Shown piece by piece: positions 36,901-44,958 of a stretch of 64,000 bases of DNA. A model generated the notes under the pieces. It was not told the DNA's origin and did not search any database. It worked only from the letters and a program-made list of their open reading frames with translations. How positions within the stretch are numbered: position 1 is the first letter of the stretch; every line of letters begins with the position of its first letter. Source of the DNA: an uncultured Pseudomonadales bacterium (GTDB taxonomy: Bacteria > Pseudomonadota > Gammaproteobacteria > Pseudomonadales > Azotimanducaceae). The position numbers and the translations under genes were made by a program. The DNA lies in contig OY282455.1 of assembly GCA_958296195.1 (NCBI GenBank), forward strand, positions 3,472,001 through 3,536,000. The letters run 5' to 3'.

Positions 36901-39196
36901 CCCGCCAAATCCACAGTCTTTGTCACTAGGACCCCACAGGGGTGGTTCACTGACCGCGGGGGATACCATGGCGGCCGCCCCCCTGGAAGTAAGCCAAGCG
37001 GACCAAGGCGACGCCGACCTTGGGATGCTTTGTCAGCAGCTGGCGGAGGACCATCCGGGCCTGCAGGCGGACTGCGATTTGCTGCTGGCTGCCCGGGACC
37101 GACTGGCCGGCTCGGTCAGGCTGAATTGGGCACCGACGACCCCCATCAGATTCTGGCAGGGCATCACCCTAGGGGGAACGCCGCTGCGCGTGATCGCATT
37201 GGATCTATCCCGCTGGGGAATCGACGGTGGCATCCCGCCGCAACTGGGAGGCTTGCAGCGACTGATTTCCTTGCGTCTGCACCGCAACGCCCTGGTCGGC
37301 CCCATTCCTCCGGCACTGGGCCAACTGGCGCATTTGCGCGAGCTGCTGCTTAGCGGCAACGCTCTGACTGGCCCCATTCCAGGGGAATTAGGGCGCCTAA
37401 GCCAACTGACCGCAATGCACCTCCGCGGCAACCGCTTGCACGGCGCCATTCCAACGGAACTCGGCAAACTCACGAGCTTGCGAACTTTGGCGTTGGACGA
37501 CAACGAATTGACCGGGGCGATTCCGGTGGAATTGGCCGATCTGCTTGACTTGGAGGAGCTGCTGCTTGGCGGCAACAAGCTGAGCGGGGAGGTGCCGGCG
37601 GCGGTGCGGGCATTGCCGAAGCTGTCAGTGCTCTGGCCGGAGGCTTCCTTAGCAAGCCTTGCGCTTGAAGGGCGGCCACCATCTCTTGCAACGGCAGGAA
37701 CGGCCGGCCACCCACCGCCGGCAACGAGCACTTTTGTCCCGCCGCAGGTTGATGAGAGCGAAACATCGGCGGAAGCTGAACTGTTCTGCAGCCCCAACAT
37801 TGAGGTTGGCCTGTATCAGGACTGCAGCCGGTTGTTGGCGATGCGCGACAAGCTGGCCGGCGACGCCGAACTAAACTGGCGCTCATCGGTTCCCATCAAC
37901 GCTTGGCGGGGCGTCAGGATAGGCGGCCGGCCGATGCGCGTCACGGCGCTGGAGTTGCCGCACGCCAACCTAAACGGTCACCTGCCAAGAGCCTTGCGGA
38001 ACTTGGACCAGCTCGTTTCGCTACGCTTGGAAGGCAACCGACTCGGGGGGACCTTGCCGAGAAACTTTAGCAGACTGCAGCACTTGCAAACGTTGACGCT
38101 AGAAGGAAACGCACTAACCGGCACCGTGCCATCGTCTTTGCTGAACCTCAAAAACCTCCGGGAACTAAAGCTAAGCGACAACCACCTAGTTGGCGATGCG
38201 GCGGCGACGCTAAGCGGGCTGCGCTATCCCCTGCACCGACGTCTTGGCGGCAACGACTTCGCCGGCTGCCTGCCGCCATCCTTGCGTTTCGTGCGTGACC
38301 GCCGCTTCGAACTGGACTTGCGCTGCGACCCGTCGCCTTGGAGCAAACCCAAGTGGCTTGAGGATGCAGCCGTTTTGATGAGCGCGAGGGACACCTTAGC
38401 TGGCGACGTCGAATTGAACTGGCGTTACGACCGGCCGCTAGGCTCATGGCAGGGCGTTTCGGTAGGCAGCCATCCAGTGCGCGTGGTGGCGTTGGACCTC
38501 TCCAGAACGGAGCTTAACGGCAGTATCCCGGCGCAGCTAGGCGCATTGGACGCGCTTGTCGACTTGCGGCTAAGCGGCAATCGCCTCACCGGCGCCATTC
38601 CACCGGAACTGCGCCGGCTCACCCACTTGCGCACACTCAGACTGGACGGCAACGCCTTGACCGGCCCAATTCCGAAGCAACTGGCAGACCTGCGCCTGCT
38701 TGAGGACCTGCGCGTAGGCGGCAACCGCCTTACCGGCTGCCGGGAGGATATCCACCTTGATTTCCATCGCTTCCTTTCTCCCGAACAGTTTCCCGTTTGT
38801 CTGCCTAACTGGCAGCGTAACATAGGAAAAGTTAGCCGCTACATCCATCAGACGAACGACTTGCTCAATCTAGCGCCGAATCTGCATCTGGCGGAAAGCT
38901 CCCACAACCTCTTCCTGCACATCGGTCTGCAGTCCGGCCTGCTCGGCCTAGGCGTGGTGGGGTTGCTGTGCCTGTCCCTGATCCTCAATCTGCGCCGCCG
39001 CGACGCAGCGGCGGCGACACCAGTGCAGTGCTTCGCCGCCGCCAGTGCGTTCACAGCCATTTTCTACAGCGCGTTCGAGATATTCCTGCTGCAGCATTTC
39101 CTGTCCGCAGCCATCTTCGCTTGGGCCGCCATCGGGGTTGGAACCGGCTTAGCCAGGACCACCGCGACGGACGGAGATACGCAGTGCGCTTCCTGA
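33947..39196 (+). CDS. Wzy/WaaL-family O-antigen polymerase/ligase with a giant leucine-rich-repeat insertion
   Basis: 1749 residues; ordinary family members have about 400-600. Residues about 35-290 hold roughly nine transmembrane helices. DAPWFGNGP (W324 region) and SSHNLFLHIGLQSGLLGLG (H1653) are the two halves of the usual Wzy_C periplasmic loop; two or three helices follow to the C-terminus. Between them, residues about 351-1618 are plant-type LRRs (LxxLxLxxNxLxGxIPxELGxL). They form seven modules, each starting with a cap like C-x12/14-DCxxLLxxRDxLAG...LNW...PI..WQGV...RV. Paired cysteines bracket the modules, fitting a periplasmic, disulfide-bonded location. Family knowledge: these enzymes polymerise or ligate glycans outside the inner membrane. 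The LRR role (glycan or host binding) is unknown. The ATG at 33947 has AGGA and overlaps the flippase gene. Confidence 0.88.
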   Translation: MLSKRVGNPTASTNNQSGRPGTHQGLAMLNGLRRAAQSLAFPNDCVALLAALLLANSLRLHVRHWAADVVFGAVAALLGLSLFREGGVFGATPPGRHPQSIGTSPPKLLLTPLCFAALLALYGAGLIFDFSGQGLRNFTGLFCIAVVFLFCYQNGSALAQSRSAILMFLLAAFAFLPLYWTSSTAHPVFLSVYLGYALLTVGILLAARCRSRKAQHLWVHATLLAVTTAAVAFGSRAMALAMLLAIPFYWGTHRLLHSRGRTLALAGGALALVCLVSALLGSLRIQEVLSNFNAIGRSYTGEPLENARHILFRASMSSILDAPWFGNGPTADVTKLPPSKHLPLDPQAPYCLHWANPGLLNDCRALLQARQVLTGANRALLWSWDFDQPIASWQGVELGGSPPRVLGLNLARRDLVGQIPPVLGELQQLSVLRLNRNYLNGAIPPELGKLRNLTTLALSSNALTGAIPKELGNLANLEHLALHRNRLSGDIPEALTALNKLQSLTLRGNNFAGPPPPKLRIHHHDEHYDLLCLPPLSAHPELLQDCAVLFEVRDALAGSGIWLNWRHSVPIRQWQGVVLSDPPLRVIALHLTKIGLRGQIPAQIAKLDALNQLYLSNNHLTGEVPAELSFLPKLQMLRLAGNEFSAPVPDELRSTLDHDLDTDLYCVPGPRIGPVLLEDCTALLTMRGTLAGNGRLNWRLSSPIREWQGVKVGDDLARVVQVSLPDAGLSGQIPPELGRLDQLVELNLQNNQLTGPVPAELGRLGQLVKLNLQNNQLIGPVPAELGDLQNLESLHLANNELNGAPPLRIGTLPNLQELDLHGNNFADGVPTALWEVADRNLHRNWFCPLPAQANSGLDADCNLLLAVRDTLAGHSVLNWHRDRPVGIWQGVEVGGSPARVQSLILRHSELSGRIPPELGGLTMLRRLSLPSNALTGTIPPQLGNLKNLQRLDLQWNRLTGAVPLELAALDLKMLRLHANYLVGPVPPNPQSLSLGPHRGGSLTAGDTMAAAPLEVSQADQGDADLGMLCQQLAEDHPGLQADCDLLLAARDRLAGSVRLNWAPTTPIRFWQGITLGGTPLRVIALDLSRWGIDGGIPPQLGGLQRLISLRLHRNALVGPIPPALGQLAHLRELLLSGNALTGPIPGELGRLSQLTAMHLRGNRLHGAIPTELGKLTSLRTLALDDNELTGAIPVELADLLDLEELLLGGNKLSGEVPAAVRALPKLSVLWPEASLASLALEGRPPSLATAGTAGHPPPATSTFVPPQVDESETSAEAELFCSPNIEVGLYQDCSRLLAMRDKLAGDAELNWRSSVPINAWRGVRIGGRPMRVTALELPHANLNGHLPRALRNLDQLVSLRLEGNRLGGTLPRNFSRLQHLQTLTLEGNALTGTVPSSLLNLKNLRELKLSDNHLVGDAAATLSGLRYPLHRRLGGNDFAGCLPPSLRFVRDRRFELDLRCDPSPWSKPKWLEDAAVLMSARDTLAGDVELNWRYDRPLGSWQGVSVGSHPVRVVALDLSRTELNGSIPAQLGALDALVDLRLSGNRLTGAIPPELRRLTHLRTLRLDGNALTGPIPKQLADLRLLEDLRVGGNRLTGCREDIHLDFHRFLSPEQFPVCLPNWQRNIGKVSRYIHQTNDLLNLAPNLHLAESSHNLFLHIGLQSGLLGLGVVGLLCLSLILNLRRRDAAAATPVQCFAAASAFTAIFYSAFEIFLLQHFLSAAIFAWAAIGVGTGLARTTATDGDTQCAS
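36155..36298 (+). repeat. Near-identical 72-bp tandem duplication inside the LRR region
   Basis: Positions 36155-36226 and 36227-36298 are almost identical (a few base differences over 72 bp), including the shared stretch AACTTAATTTGCAAAACAA. Each copy is exactly one 24-residue LRR (QLVxLNLQNNQLxGPVPAEL). Neighbouring repeats have drifted far at DNA level, so this is a recent duplication of a single repeat unit. Confidence 0.9.
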
Positions 39197-39216
39197 AGAC
39201 TGTTGCCGGAATGGCG

Positions 39217-39233
39217 GGCGGCGCAAGGCCGCC
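39217..39233. terminator. GC hairpin between convergent genes
   Basis: GGCGGC (39217-39222) and GCCGCC (39228-39233) form a 6-bp stem with loop GCAAG in the 106-bp gap between the convergent LRR-ligase and GT2 genes. There is no U-tract, so termination is only a guess from position. Confidence 0.3.
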
Positions 39234-39302
39234 GCTGGCAGTTAGGAGAGCAAGGCGCCGACCGCCGCTTCGCCTTCAGTGCTAGCAGCCGGCCGCGTCT
39301 GT

Positions 39303-41171
39303 CTAGTTGCCGCCCGCGAAGCGCTGGGGACGGAGGAAGAACTGCGGCGTTTTGCTTAACGGCTTCAGAAACGGCACAAGCCCTCCGCCCCGCACGCGAT
39401 TTGCCCGCCACGACTTGGCCACCTCCAAGTTCGCCTTGACTATGTTGCCTATCGAGCGATTGGAAATACCCCAAGGCGCCATGTGGACCAGTACACGAGC
39501 TAGGTAAACAGATGGAACTTGGTGCTTGAGCAGCAGACGCATCTGCAGGTCGTAATCGCCAGCGATGGCGAAGTCCAAGTTGAATACGCCATATTTCTCA
39601 TAGGTGCTTCTGCGCACGAAGAACGAGGGGTGGGGCGGGCGCCAGCCCAACCACCATTTGAAGCCGTGGTTGGCCCCGGACCTCCAATAGCGGATCATCC
39701 TGCCGTGCTCGTTGACATAGGCCAGATCTCCGTAGCAGACCTGCACCTCAGGACGCTGTTGGAAAACGGCGGCCATGTCGCGCAGCACGTCGGCGTCAGC
39801 ATAGCGGTCATCGGCGTTCAGAATGCTCACCACATCGCCGGTGGCCCGCCTAATGCCTTTGTTCATGCCGTCAAAGGTGCCCTTGTCCGGCTCGCTGACC
39901 AAAACGCTGAGCTTATCCCGGTACCGCTCCAAAATATCCACTGTGGCGTCGTCCGAACCGGCGTCAATGACGATCAACTCCAATTCGTGATCAAGCTTTT
40001 GATTCAGAATGGAGTCCAAGGTGCCGGCCACGCGGGCGTCGTTGTAAACCGTGGTGATGATGGAGATTTTCAAGGGCGCCAAGGAGACCGGAACCACTTG
40101 GGGCACACCCGGAACAGCCGCCTCCGCGCGCCGGGGCGCGAAGAAGCCGGCGCCCCAACAGAAGTGCATGCAGAGCAAAACAATTGGCGTCAGCAGCGCG
40201 ACACTGCGCCGACGCAGGGCCAAGGCCACCGAGCCCAGCAACAAAACCAACAGGTAGCCCAGCGGCAGCGCCGCCGCGGTTGACAGCAGCTTGGAGCCGA
40301 CCGATGCGCCACCAAAAACGGCAAGCAGACCACCAACCAATGCCAGCAGCACCGACAGACCCAGCCCACCCATCAACAGGGGCACCGCCACCTGCCGAAA
40401 ACGCATCGATCGGGGATGCTCGCGCAGCATCTCTCGCTTCCAATAGCCGTATTCAAAATACTGCCGGGCCAAGGCGGCAAAAGTGCTGCGCGGGACGTAG
40501 CTGACCGTCAAGTTCGGATCAAACCAGACCACTTCCCCACGCTCCCGCAGGCGCCAGTTCAGCTCATAGTCCTGATTGCGGATGAATTTGTTGTCGAAGC
40601 CCCCCATCACCTGCAGGGTGCTGCGGCGGAAGACACCCAAATAGACGGTATCGACCGGGCCTTCCGAACCGCCCAAGCGGTAGCGGGCGTCCCCAGCCCC
40701 GAGGCGCGAGTTGAAGGCCAGCCGCAATGCCCGGGCAAAGGCGGTGTCTCTCTCCTCGATAACTTGGCGGCCGCCGACATTGGCCGCCCCGGTGCGCAAC
40801 AGTGTCCGCACCGCCCCCTTAATGTAGCTAGGCGGCAGAATCGAGTGCGAGTCGCAACGCACGATGATCTCATGGGTCGCCGCGCACCAAGCTAAATTCA
40901 GCGCCGTAGGCGTTTTGCGCTGCGGGTTCGGAAGCACCCGAAACTGCGGAAAGCGTTGTGCGATCATCTCGGCCACCTGCGGCCCGTCGGAACCGTCGGC
41001 GACGATCACCTCCACCGGCCCGGCATAGTCCTGGCTGGCCACGGACTCCAAGGCCTTGGCCAACTGGGCCTCTTCGTTGCGGGCCGGCACGATCACGGAC
41101 ACCGGCGGTTGCTCGGTCGCGTCGAGATCCCGGGCCATCTCTGCGAAATGCGGGGGTCCTTTACGCTTCAA
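39303..41171 (-). CDS. Double-domain family 2 glycosyltransferase with central membrane helices
   Basis: 622 residues containing two GT-A domains. Domain 1 (about 20-255) has VSVIVPARNEE, VIVADGSDGP, IIVRCDSHS (metal site) and GGFDNKFIRNQDYELNWRL. About 260-350 holds three or four hydrophobic helices. Domain 2 (about 365-600) has ISIITTVYNDARVAGTLDS, LIVIDAGSDDATV, VSILNADDRY (DxD-like) and the WcaA-like segment HPSFFVRRSTYEKYG. Such enzymes add sugars to lipid-linked glycans at the inner membrane; here two activities look fused. The TTG at 41171 overlaps the upstream TonB receptor stop by 4 bp; an ATG at 41138 is an alternative start. It belongs to the same polysaccharide locus, on the opposite strand. 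Confidence 0.88.
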   Translation of the reverse strand: MKRKGPPHFAEMARDLDATEQPPVSVIVPARNEEAQLAKALESVASQDYAGPVEVIVADGSDGPQVAEMIAQRFPQFRVLPNPQRKTPTALNLAWCAATHEIIVRCDSHSILPPSYIKGAVRTLLRTGAANVGGRQVIEERDTAFARALRLAFNSRLGAGDARYRLGGSEGPVDTVYLGVFRRSTLQVMGGFDNKFIRNQDYELNWRLRERGEVVWFDPNLTVSYVPRSTFAALARQYFEYGYWKREMLREHPRSMRFRQVAVPLLMGGLGLSVLLALVGGLLAVFGGASVGSKLLSTAAALPLGYLLVLLLGSVALALRRRSVALLTPIVLLCMHFCWGAGFFAPRRAEAAVPGVPQVVPVSLAPLKISIITTVYNDARVAGTLDSILNQKLDHELELIVIDAGSDDATVDILERYRDKLSVLVSEPDKGTFDGMNKGIRRATGDVVSILNADDRYADADVLRDMAAVFQQRPEVQVCYGDLAYVNEHGRMIRYWRSGANHGFKWWLGWRPPHPSFFVRRSTYEKYGVFNLDFAIAGDYDLQMRLLLKHQVPSVYLARVLVHMAPWGISNRSIGNIVKANLEVAKSWRANRVRGGGLVPFLKPLSKTPQFFLRPQRFAGGN

Positions 41172-43417
41172 AACCGCCTACCAAACCGAACCCCGTACTC
41201 CCGACGGTCATTGCTGTTGATGACCAGCACCGTTGGGTCCAAATCCAACTTGGCCAAGGGATAGGTTTCATCCGTAAGGTTTTGACCGTAGAAGGACAGT
41301 GTCCAGCCGCGGCCGGGGCTTTCGTAGCCGAGGCTGATGTTGACCAAGTTCAGAGCGGCCATCCGGTTGAGTTGCGAGTTGATTGGCTGGCCAAACATTT
41401 CGCTGCGATGATAATAGTCCAGCCGTGCGGTTAGCAAGCCGCCGCCAGGCAGGCTCCAGAAGTACGAAGGCGACAGGGAACCGGTAAAGTCAGGCGTCAA
41501 GGCCGGCTGGTCTCCTTTTTTGATGCCCTGAACGCCGGCATCCACTTTGGAAATCTCAATGTCGATGTATCCGAAAGCGAACTGGACGCTTAAGTTCGGC
41601 GCGACTCGCCAAAGCCCTTCGAGCTCCACGCCCGTGGCCTTGGACTGGGCTGCATTCTGCGTCAAAGTCAGAAATCCTTCGCCGATCAGTTCGTTCTGCT
41701 GCACCGCGAGGTCCGTGTAGCGAACATGAAACAGGGCGGCGTTGAACTGCAAGCTGCCGCCCCATGCGCCTTTCAAGCCGAACTCGAAAGAGTCCGCGAA
41801 GGTGGGGTCAAAGGCGACGAAGGTGTCAGGGCCGCCGAATGGCCGAGGCGGATAGCCGCCGGCTTGGTAGCCCCTAGCGTAGCTAAGGAAGGCGTTGAGG
41901 TTTCCGCCTAGCCGACGGGTCAGCGAGACATCGCCGGTGAATTCGCCCCAATCGTCGCTGCGCCGAGCCGGTGCGGGGAAATAGTGCAGCGAGCCCAAAG
42001 CGTCCTTCTCGTCACGGGTGTAGCGAGCGCCCAGACCCAGCACCCAACGGTCGGCAAGGTCTATGTTGGCGTGGGCGAAAACAGCGCGGCTGTCCGTCTC
42101 CTGCTGCAGATAGAGGCGACCGTCGAAGTCGCTGACCGGAATCACCGCGGGGCGGCCGTCGTTCACGCCATCGGCACGAAACACGAAGGGGCTGTCGTTG
42201 AAGCCGTCCTCCCTGAAGTAGTAGAGGCCGGCCACCCAGTCTCCCCAACTGGAGACGCCGCCAAGCTGCACTTCCAAGGCCAACTGATCGGCCTCGCCAC
42301 GTTCCGGGAACTCGATGAGGGTGGCCGGCACCTTTTCGTTGTCCAAGCCGCCCTCGAACCACATGTCTCGATAGCTCAGAATGGCTTTGAAGTTCAGCCC
42401 ATCGGCGACCTCCCAGTCCATCGTGAGGGAAACGCCCAAGGTGCGGTCCTCCGTGGAGGTCAGGTCGTTGTTGAGGGAGAAGGTGTCGTCCGGGTCCGCC
42501 GGCTGATCGGCTTGCCGAAGGCCAAAGCCGTTGTTCGGGTTGAAGACCTCAACCGCATGGGGCGCCACCCCCTGGTCCGAACGGGAGACGTCCGCCGTCG
42601 CCAAAACGCTCAGATTGTCCGCGGCGTCCCAAAGCAGAGCGGCGCGGCCAAACCCTTGCCGGATTTCGCCAATCTGCGCCTTCGGGTCGGCGATGCGCAG
42701 GGCCTTGCCAACGCCGTTTCTGAATTTGAGACCGCCCGTTACGGAGAAGGCCAGCGTATTCCCCAAGGCTTGGTCCGCAAAGAAGTTGCCATTGATGCGC
42801 CCCCGGCTGCCGACCTTCAAATCGATGCCGGCGGCGCCCTCGCCGCCAGGCTTTCTGGTGACGATGTTGATCGCACCGCCAAGGGTGTTGCGGCCGGACA
42901 GGCTGCCTTGGGGACCGCGCACCACCTCCACCCGCTCAATGTTCATCAGGTCCATGTTGGCGCCCATGTTGCGCCCTAGGTAAACCCCGTCAATGTAGAT
43001 GCCCACCGCCGGGTCCGTGGTGATGATGTGGTCCTGCAAGCCGATGCCGCGCATGAAGACGGCGGCGTGGCCCGTGTTGCCTTGGCCGAAGTTGGTCTGC
43101 ACCAAATTGGGCGCAAACTTCTCCAACTGATTGAGTTCGGTGATGCCGCGTTCCCGGATGCTCCACTGGTCCAGCACCGTAATGGCGGCGGGAATCTCGG
43201 CTAGAGGCTCCTCCCGGCGCCGCGCCGTGACCAATATTTCTTCGGCAACGGCCGCCGGCTCGGCTGGCGCAGCCCAACCCGTCGGCTGCAGCCAAGCGCA
43301 GCCCGCCACCAACAGCGCGACCGGCGGCCAAACCCTCAAGACCCGGCGCGGCCGTGCGGATTCGGAGCAGCGACAAGGGCGAGCCGACGCCGTTGGCAGC
43401 GATTGGGCGGCATCCAT
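41168..43417 (-). CDS. TonB-dependent outer membrane receptor coupled to glycosyltransferase gene
   Basis: 749 residues. A signal-peptide-like region (VWPPVALLVAGCAWLQPTGWA) precedes the TonB box EEILVTARRREE. The plug (AVFMRGIGLQDHIITTDPAV, VEVVRGPQGSLSGRNTLGG) is canonical, and the barrel ends in YGVRFGRRF with the expected terminal phenylalanine. It would import a large or hydrophobic substrate through the outer membrane. Its stop codon overlaps the likely start of the GT2 gene, which is an unusual partner for a TonB receptor and suggests co-translation; whether they share function is unknown. The signal peptide contains a cysteine but no clear lipobox. Confidence 0.95.
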   Translation of the reverse strand: MDAAQSLPTASARPCRCSESARPRRVLRVWPPVALLVAGCAWLQPTGWAAPAEPAAVAEEILVTARRREEPLAEIPAAITVLDQWSIRERGITELNQLEKFAPNLVQTNFGQGNTGHAAVFMRGIGLQDHIITTDPAVGIYIDGVYLGRNMGANMDLMNIERVEVVRGPQGSLSGRNTLGGAINIVTRKPGGEGAAGIDLKVGSRGRINGNFFADQALGNTLAFSVTGGLKFRNGVGKALRIADPKAQIGEIRQGFGRAALLWDAADNLSVLATADVSRSDQGVAPHAVEVFNPNNGFGLRQADQPADPDDTFSLNNDLTSTEDRTLGVSLTMDWEVADGLNFKAILSYRDMWFEGGLDNEKVPATLIEFPERGEADQLALEVQLGGVSSWGDWVAGLYYFREDGFNDSPFVFRADGVNDGRPAVIPVSDFDGRLYLQQETDSRAVFAHANIDLADRWVLGLGARYTRDEKDALGSLHYFPAPARRSDDWGEFTGDVSLTRRLGGNLNAFLSYARGYQAGGYPPRPFGGPDTFVAFDPTFADSFEFGLKGAWGGSLQFNAALFHVRYTDLAVQQNELIGEGFLTLTQNAAQSKATGVELEGLWRVAPNLSVQFAFGYIDIEISKVDAGVQGIKKGDQPALTPDFTGSLSPSYFWSLPGGGLLTARLDYYHRSEMFGQPINSQLNRMAALNLVNISLGYESPGRGWTLSFYGQNLTDETYPLAKLDLDPTVLVINSNDRREYGVRFGRRF

Positions 43418-43566
43418 GATTGAGTCAACTGGCTAGCGAAACGACTGGGGAGCGGAATATATCATGCTCGCCCAACGCACTCTCGATAGATCGGCAGGTT
43501 GGCAACGCCGCTCGAATTGGCTAGCCTATTGACACTCACCGGTCGGCTAGGGGGGCGGCGGCGCAA

Positions 43567-43869
43567 GTGACCTACATCATCACCAACGCCTGCGTTGACG
43601 TGCAGGACCAGTCCTGCATTGAGGTCTGTCCCGTGGACTGCATCCACTTCGAGGAAGGGGCAGACCGGATGTGCTACGTACACCCGGATGAATGCATTGA
43701 CTGCGCCGCCTGCGAGTCCGCTTGCCCGGTGGGGGCGATCTTCGCCGAAGAGCAGGCGCCGGCGGAGGCCGCCGAATTCACCGCCATCAACGCCCTCTGG
43801 TTTGCGGACAAAGCCGCCGCCCGCGCCAAGGTGGAGGAGGTGGCCTCCCGCGGCCTGTCCATCACCTAG
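43567..43869 (+). CDS. FdxA-like 7Fe ferredoxin ([3Fe-4S][4Fe-4S])
   Basis: 100 residues. Cysteine spacing follows the 7Fe type: C-x7-C-x3-CPVDC (ACVDVQDQSCIEVCPVDC) and later CIDCAACESACPVGAIF. It is a small soluble electron carrier. The start is a GTG at 43567. It lies on the same strand as, and about 0.5-1.1 kb before, the VOC and P450 genes, so it could feed that P450; a general redox role is equally possible. Confidence 0.92.
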   Translation: MTYIITNACVDVQDQSCIEVCPVDCIHFEEGADRMCYVHPDECIDCAACESACPVGAIFAEEQAPAEAAEFTAINALWFADKAAARAKVEEVASRGLSIT

Positions 43870-43888
43870 CCGGCGCCTACGGCGCCGG
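43870..43888. terminator. GC-rich hairpin directly after the ferredoxin stop
   Basis: CCGGCGCC (43870-43877), loop TAC, GGCGCCGG (43881-43888): a perfect 8-bp stem beginning at the base after the TAG. No T-run follows, so it is a terminator-like or mRNA-end element rather than a classical terminator. Confidence 0.5.
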
Positions 43889-43947
43889 CGGATGGGGCCT
43901 GGTCGACGTAGCAATCTGGGGGTTCCGAAGCGGCTGCTGCGGATTCC

Positions 43948-44148
43948 CTACTTCTCCCACTGCGGCAGCGCCTCCGCCCCTTCGATTTGCCGCAGCAGCG
44001 CCGCCGCCACGTCATAGGCGTCGCACGAAGCGCCCGCTGCGGCGCTGATGGCGGTGAAGTTGCTCCGCCCTTCGGCTCGGACCTTCTCCCGGAGCGCTCG
44101 GTCGCCTTGCAGCGCCCGAATGAACCGTTCGCCGTTTTCGATGGACAT
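43948..44148 (-). CDS. Small Nif11-like domain protein
   Basis: 66 residues from the ATG at 44148, which has a strong GAAGGAGG ribosome site. The N-terminus MSIENGERFIRALQGDRALREKV matches the Nif11 pattern (MSxENxxxFxxxLxxDxxLRExL), seen in nitrogen-fixation-associated proteins and in leader regions of some RiPP precursors. There is no GG leader-cleavage motif and no lanthipeptide or cyclodehydratase gene nearby, so a RiPP role is not supported. It is convergent with the ferredoxin gene and divergent from the VOC gene. The function is unknown. Confidence 0.7.
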   Translation of the reverse strand: MSIENGERFIRALQGDRALREKVRAEGRSNFTAISAAAGASCDAYDVAAALLRQIEGAEALPQWEK

Positions 44149-44381
44149 GACGGATCCTCCTTCAACCAACAAACATGGAAGGCGCAGTTTATCACCGACT
44201 GTCCTGCCCAACTCCGGCAGCGCTCAGCCGTGCGCCCCTACACTCCAACTCCCGGCCTCCAGACCCCATCCCCAACGCCCAGCGGCTTGGCCGGGCGCCA
44301 AGCACCCAGCCTTGGAAATACCCGCTTGGTTTCTGCTATGGTTCCCCGCTCGCGGGGAACTGATCGACGGGAGGATCCACC

Positions 44382-44903
44382 ATGAGCATCATCCGCCACC
44401 CCATCTGGCAGTACGCCTACTTCGTCAACGACATCGACGAGGCCTGCCGCAAATGGAACAAGATGGTCGGCGCCGGGCCGTTCCATGTGGTGCGCCACCA
44501 CATAGCGGAGAGCTTCCGCTACCGGGGTGAGCCCGTGGAGGCCGACGTCAGCTACGCCTTCGGCCAGGCCGGGCCGGCCCACATTCAGTTCATCGCCCAG
44601 CATGACGACACGCCCTCCATCTACCGGGAGATGTACAAGAAAGGGGAGCATGGCTTCCACCATGTCGGCCTGCTGGTCCATGACGTAACCGGCGAAGTCA
44701 AGCGCTTCAACGAGGCGGGGTACGAGACCGCCTGCACCCTCTGGGGAGGCGACTACGTGGCCTACATGGACTGCCGCAAGGATTTGGGCTGCTATGTGGA
44801 GCTGCACGGCGATGCGCCGCTTATCGTTGACCTATTCAACGGCTGGAAGCGGGCCCACGAGGAATGGGACGGCGTCACCGAGCTGATTCGAGAAGCCTCG
44901 TAG
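44382..44903 (+). CDS. VOC/glyoxalase-superfamily protein
   Basis: 173 residues with two beta-alpha-beta-beta-beta halves. The first half is QYAYFVNDIDEACRKWNKMVGAGPF and the second is HHVGLLVHDVTGEVKRFNEAGYET. Likely metal ligands include the histidine in GFHHVGL and the glutamate in CYVELHGD. Family members include methylmalonyl-CoA epimerase and extradiol dioxygenases; this length and the single VOC pair fit an isomerase or lyase better than a dioxygenase. It has a GGGAGGATCC ribosome site and is followed 55 bp later by a P450 on the same strand, so it is probably in the same catabolic operon. Confidence 0.85.
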   Translation: MSIIRHPIWQYAYFVNDIDEACRKWNKMVGAGPFHVVRHHIAESFRYRGEPVEADVSYAFGQAGPAHIQFIAQHDDTPSIYREMYKKGEHGFHHVGLLVHDVTGEVKRFNEAGYETACTLWGGDYVAYMDCRKDLGCYVELHGDAPLIVDLFNGWKRAHEEWDGVTELIREAS

Positions 44904-44958
44904 AGCGACCGCTGAACTCCACATCCATTTCGACAGGCCCCAAGACAAGGAGCGGAAA

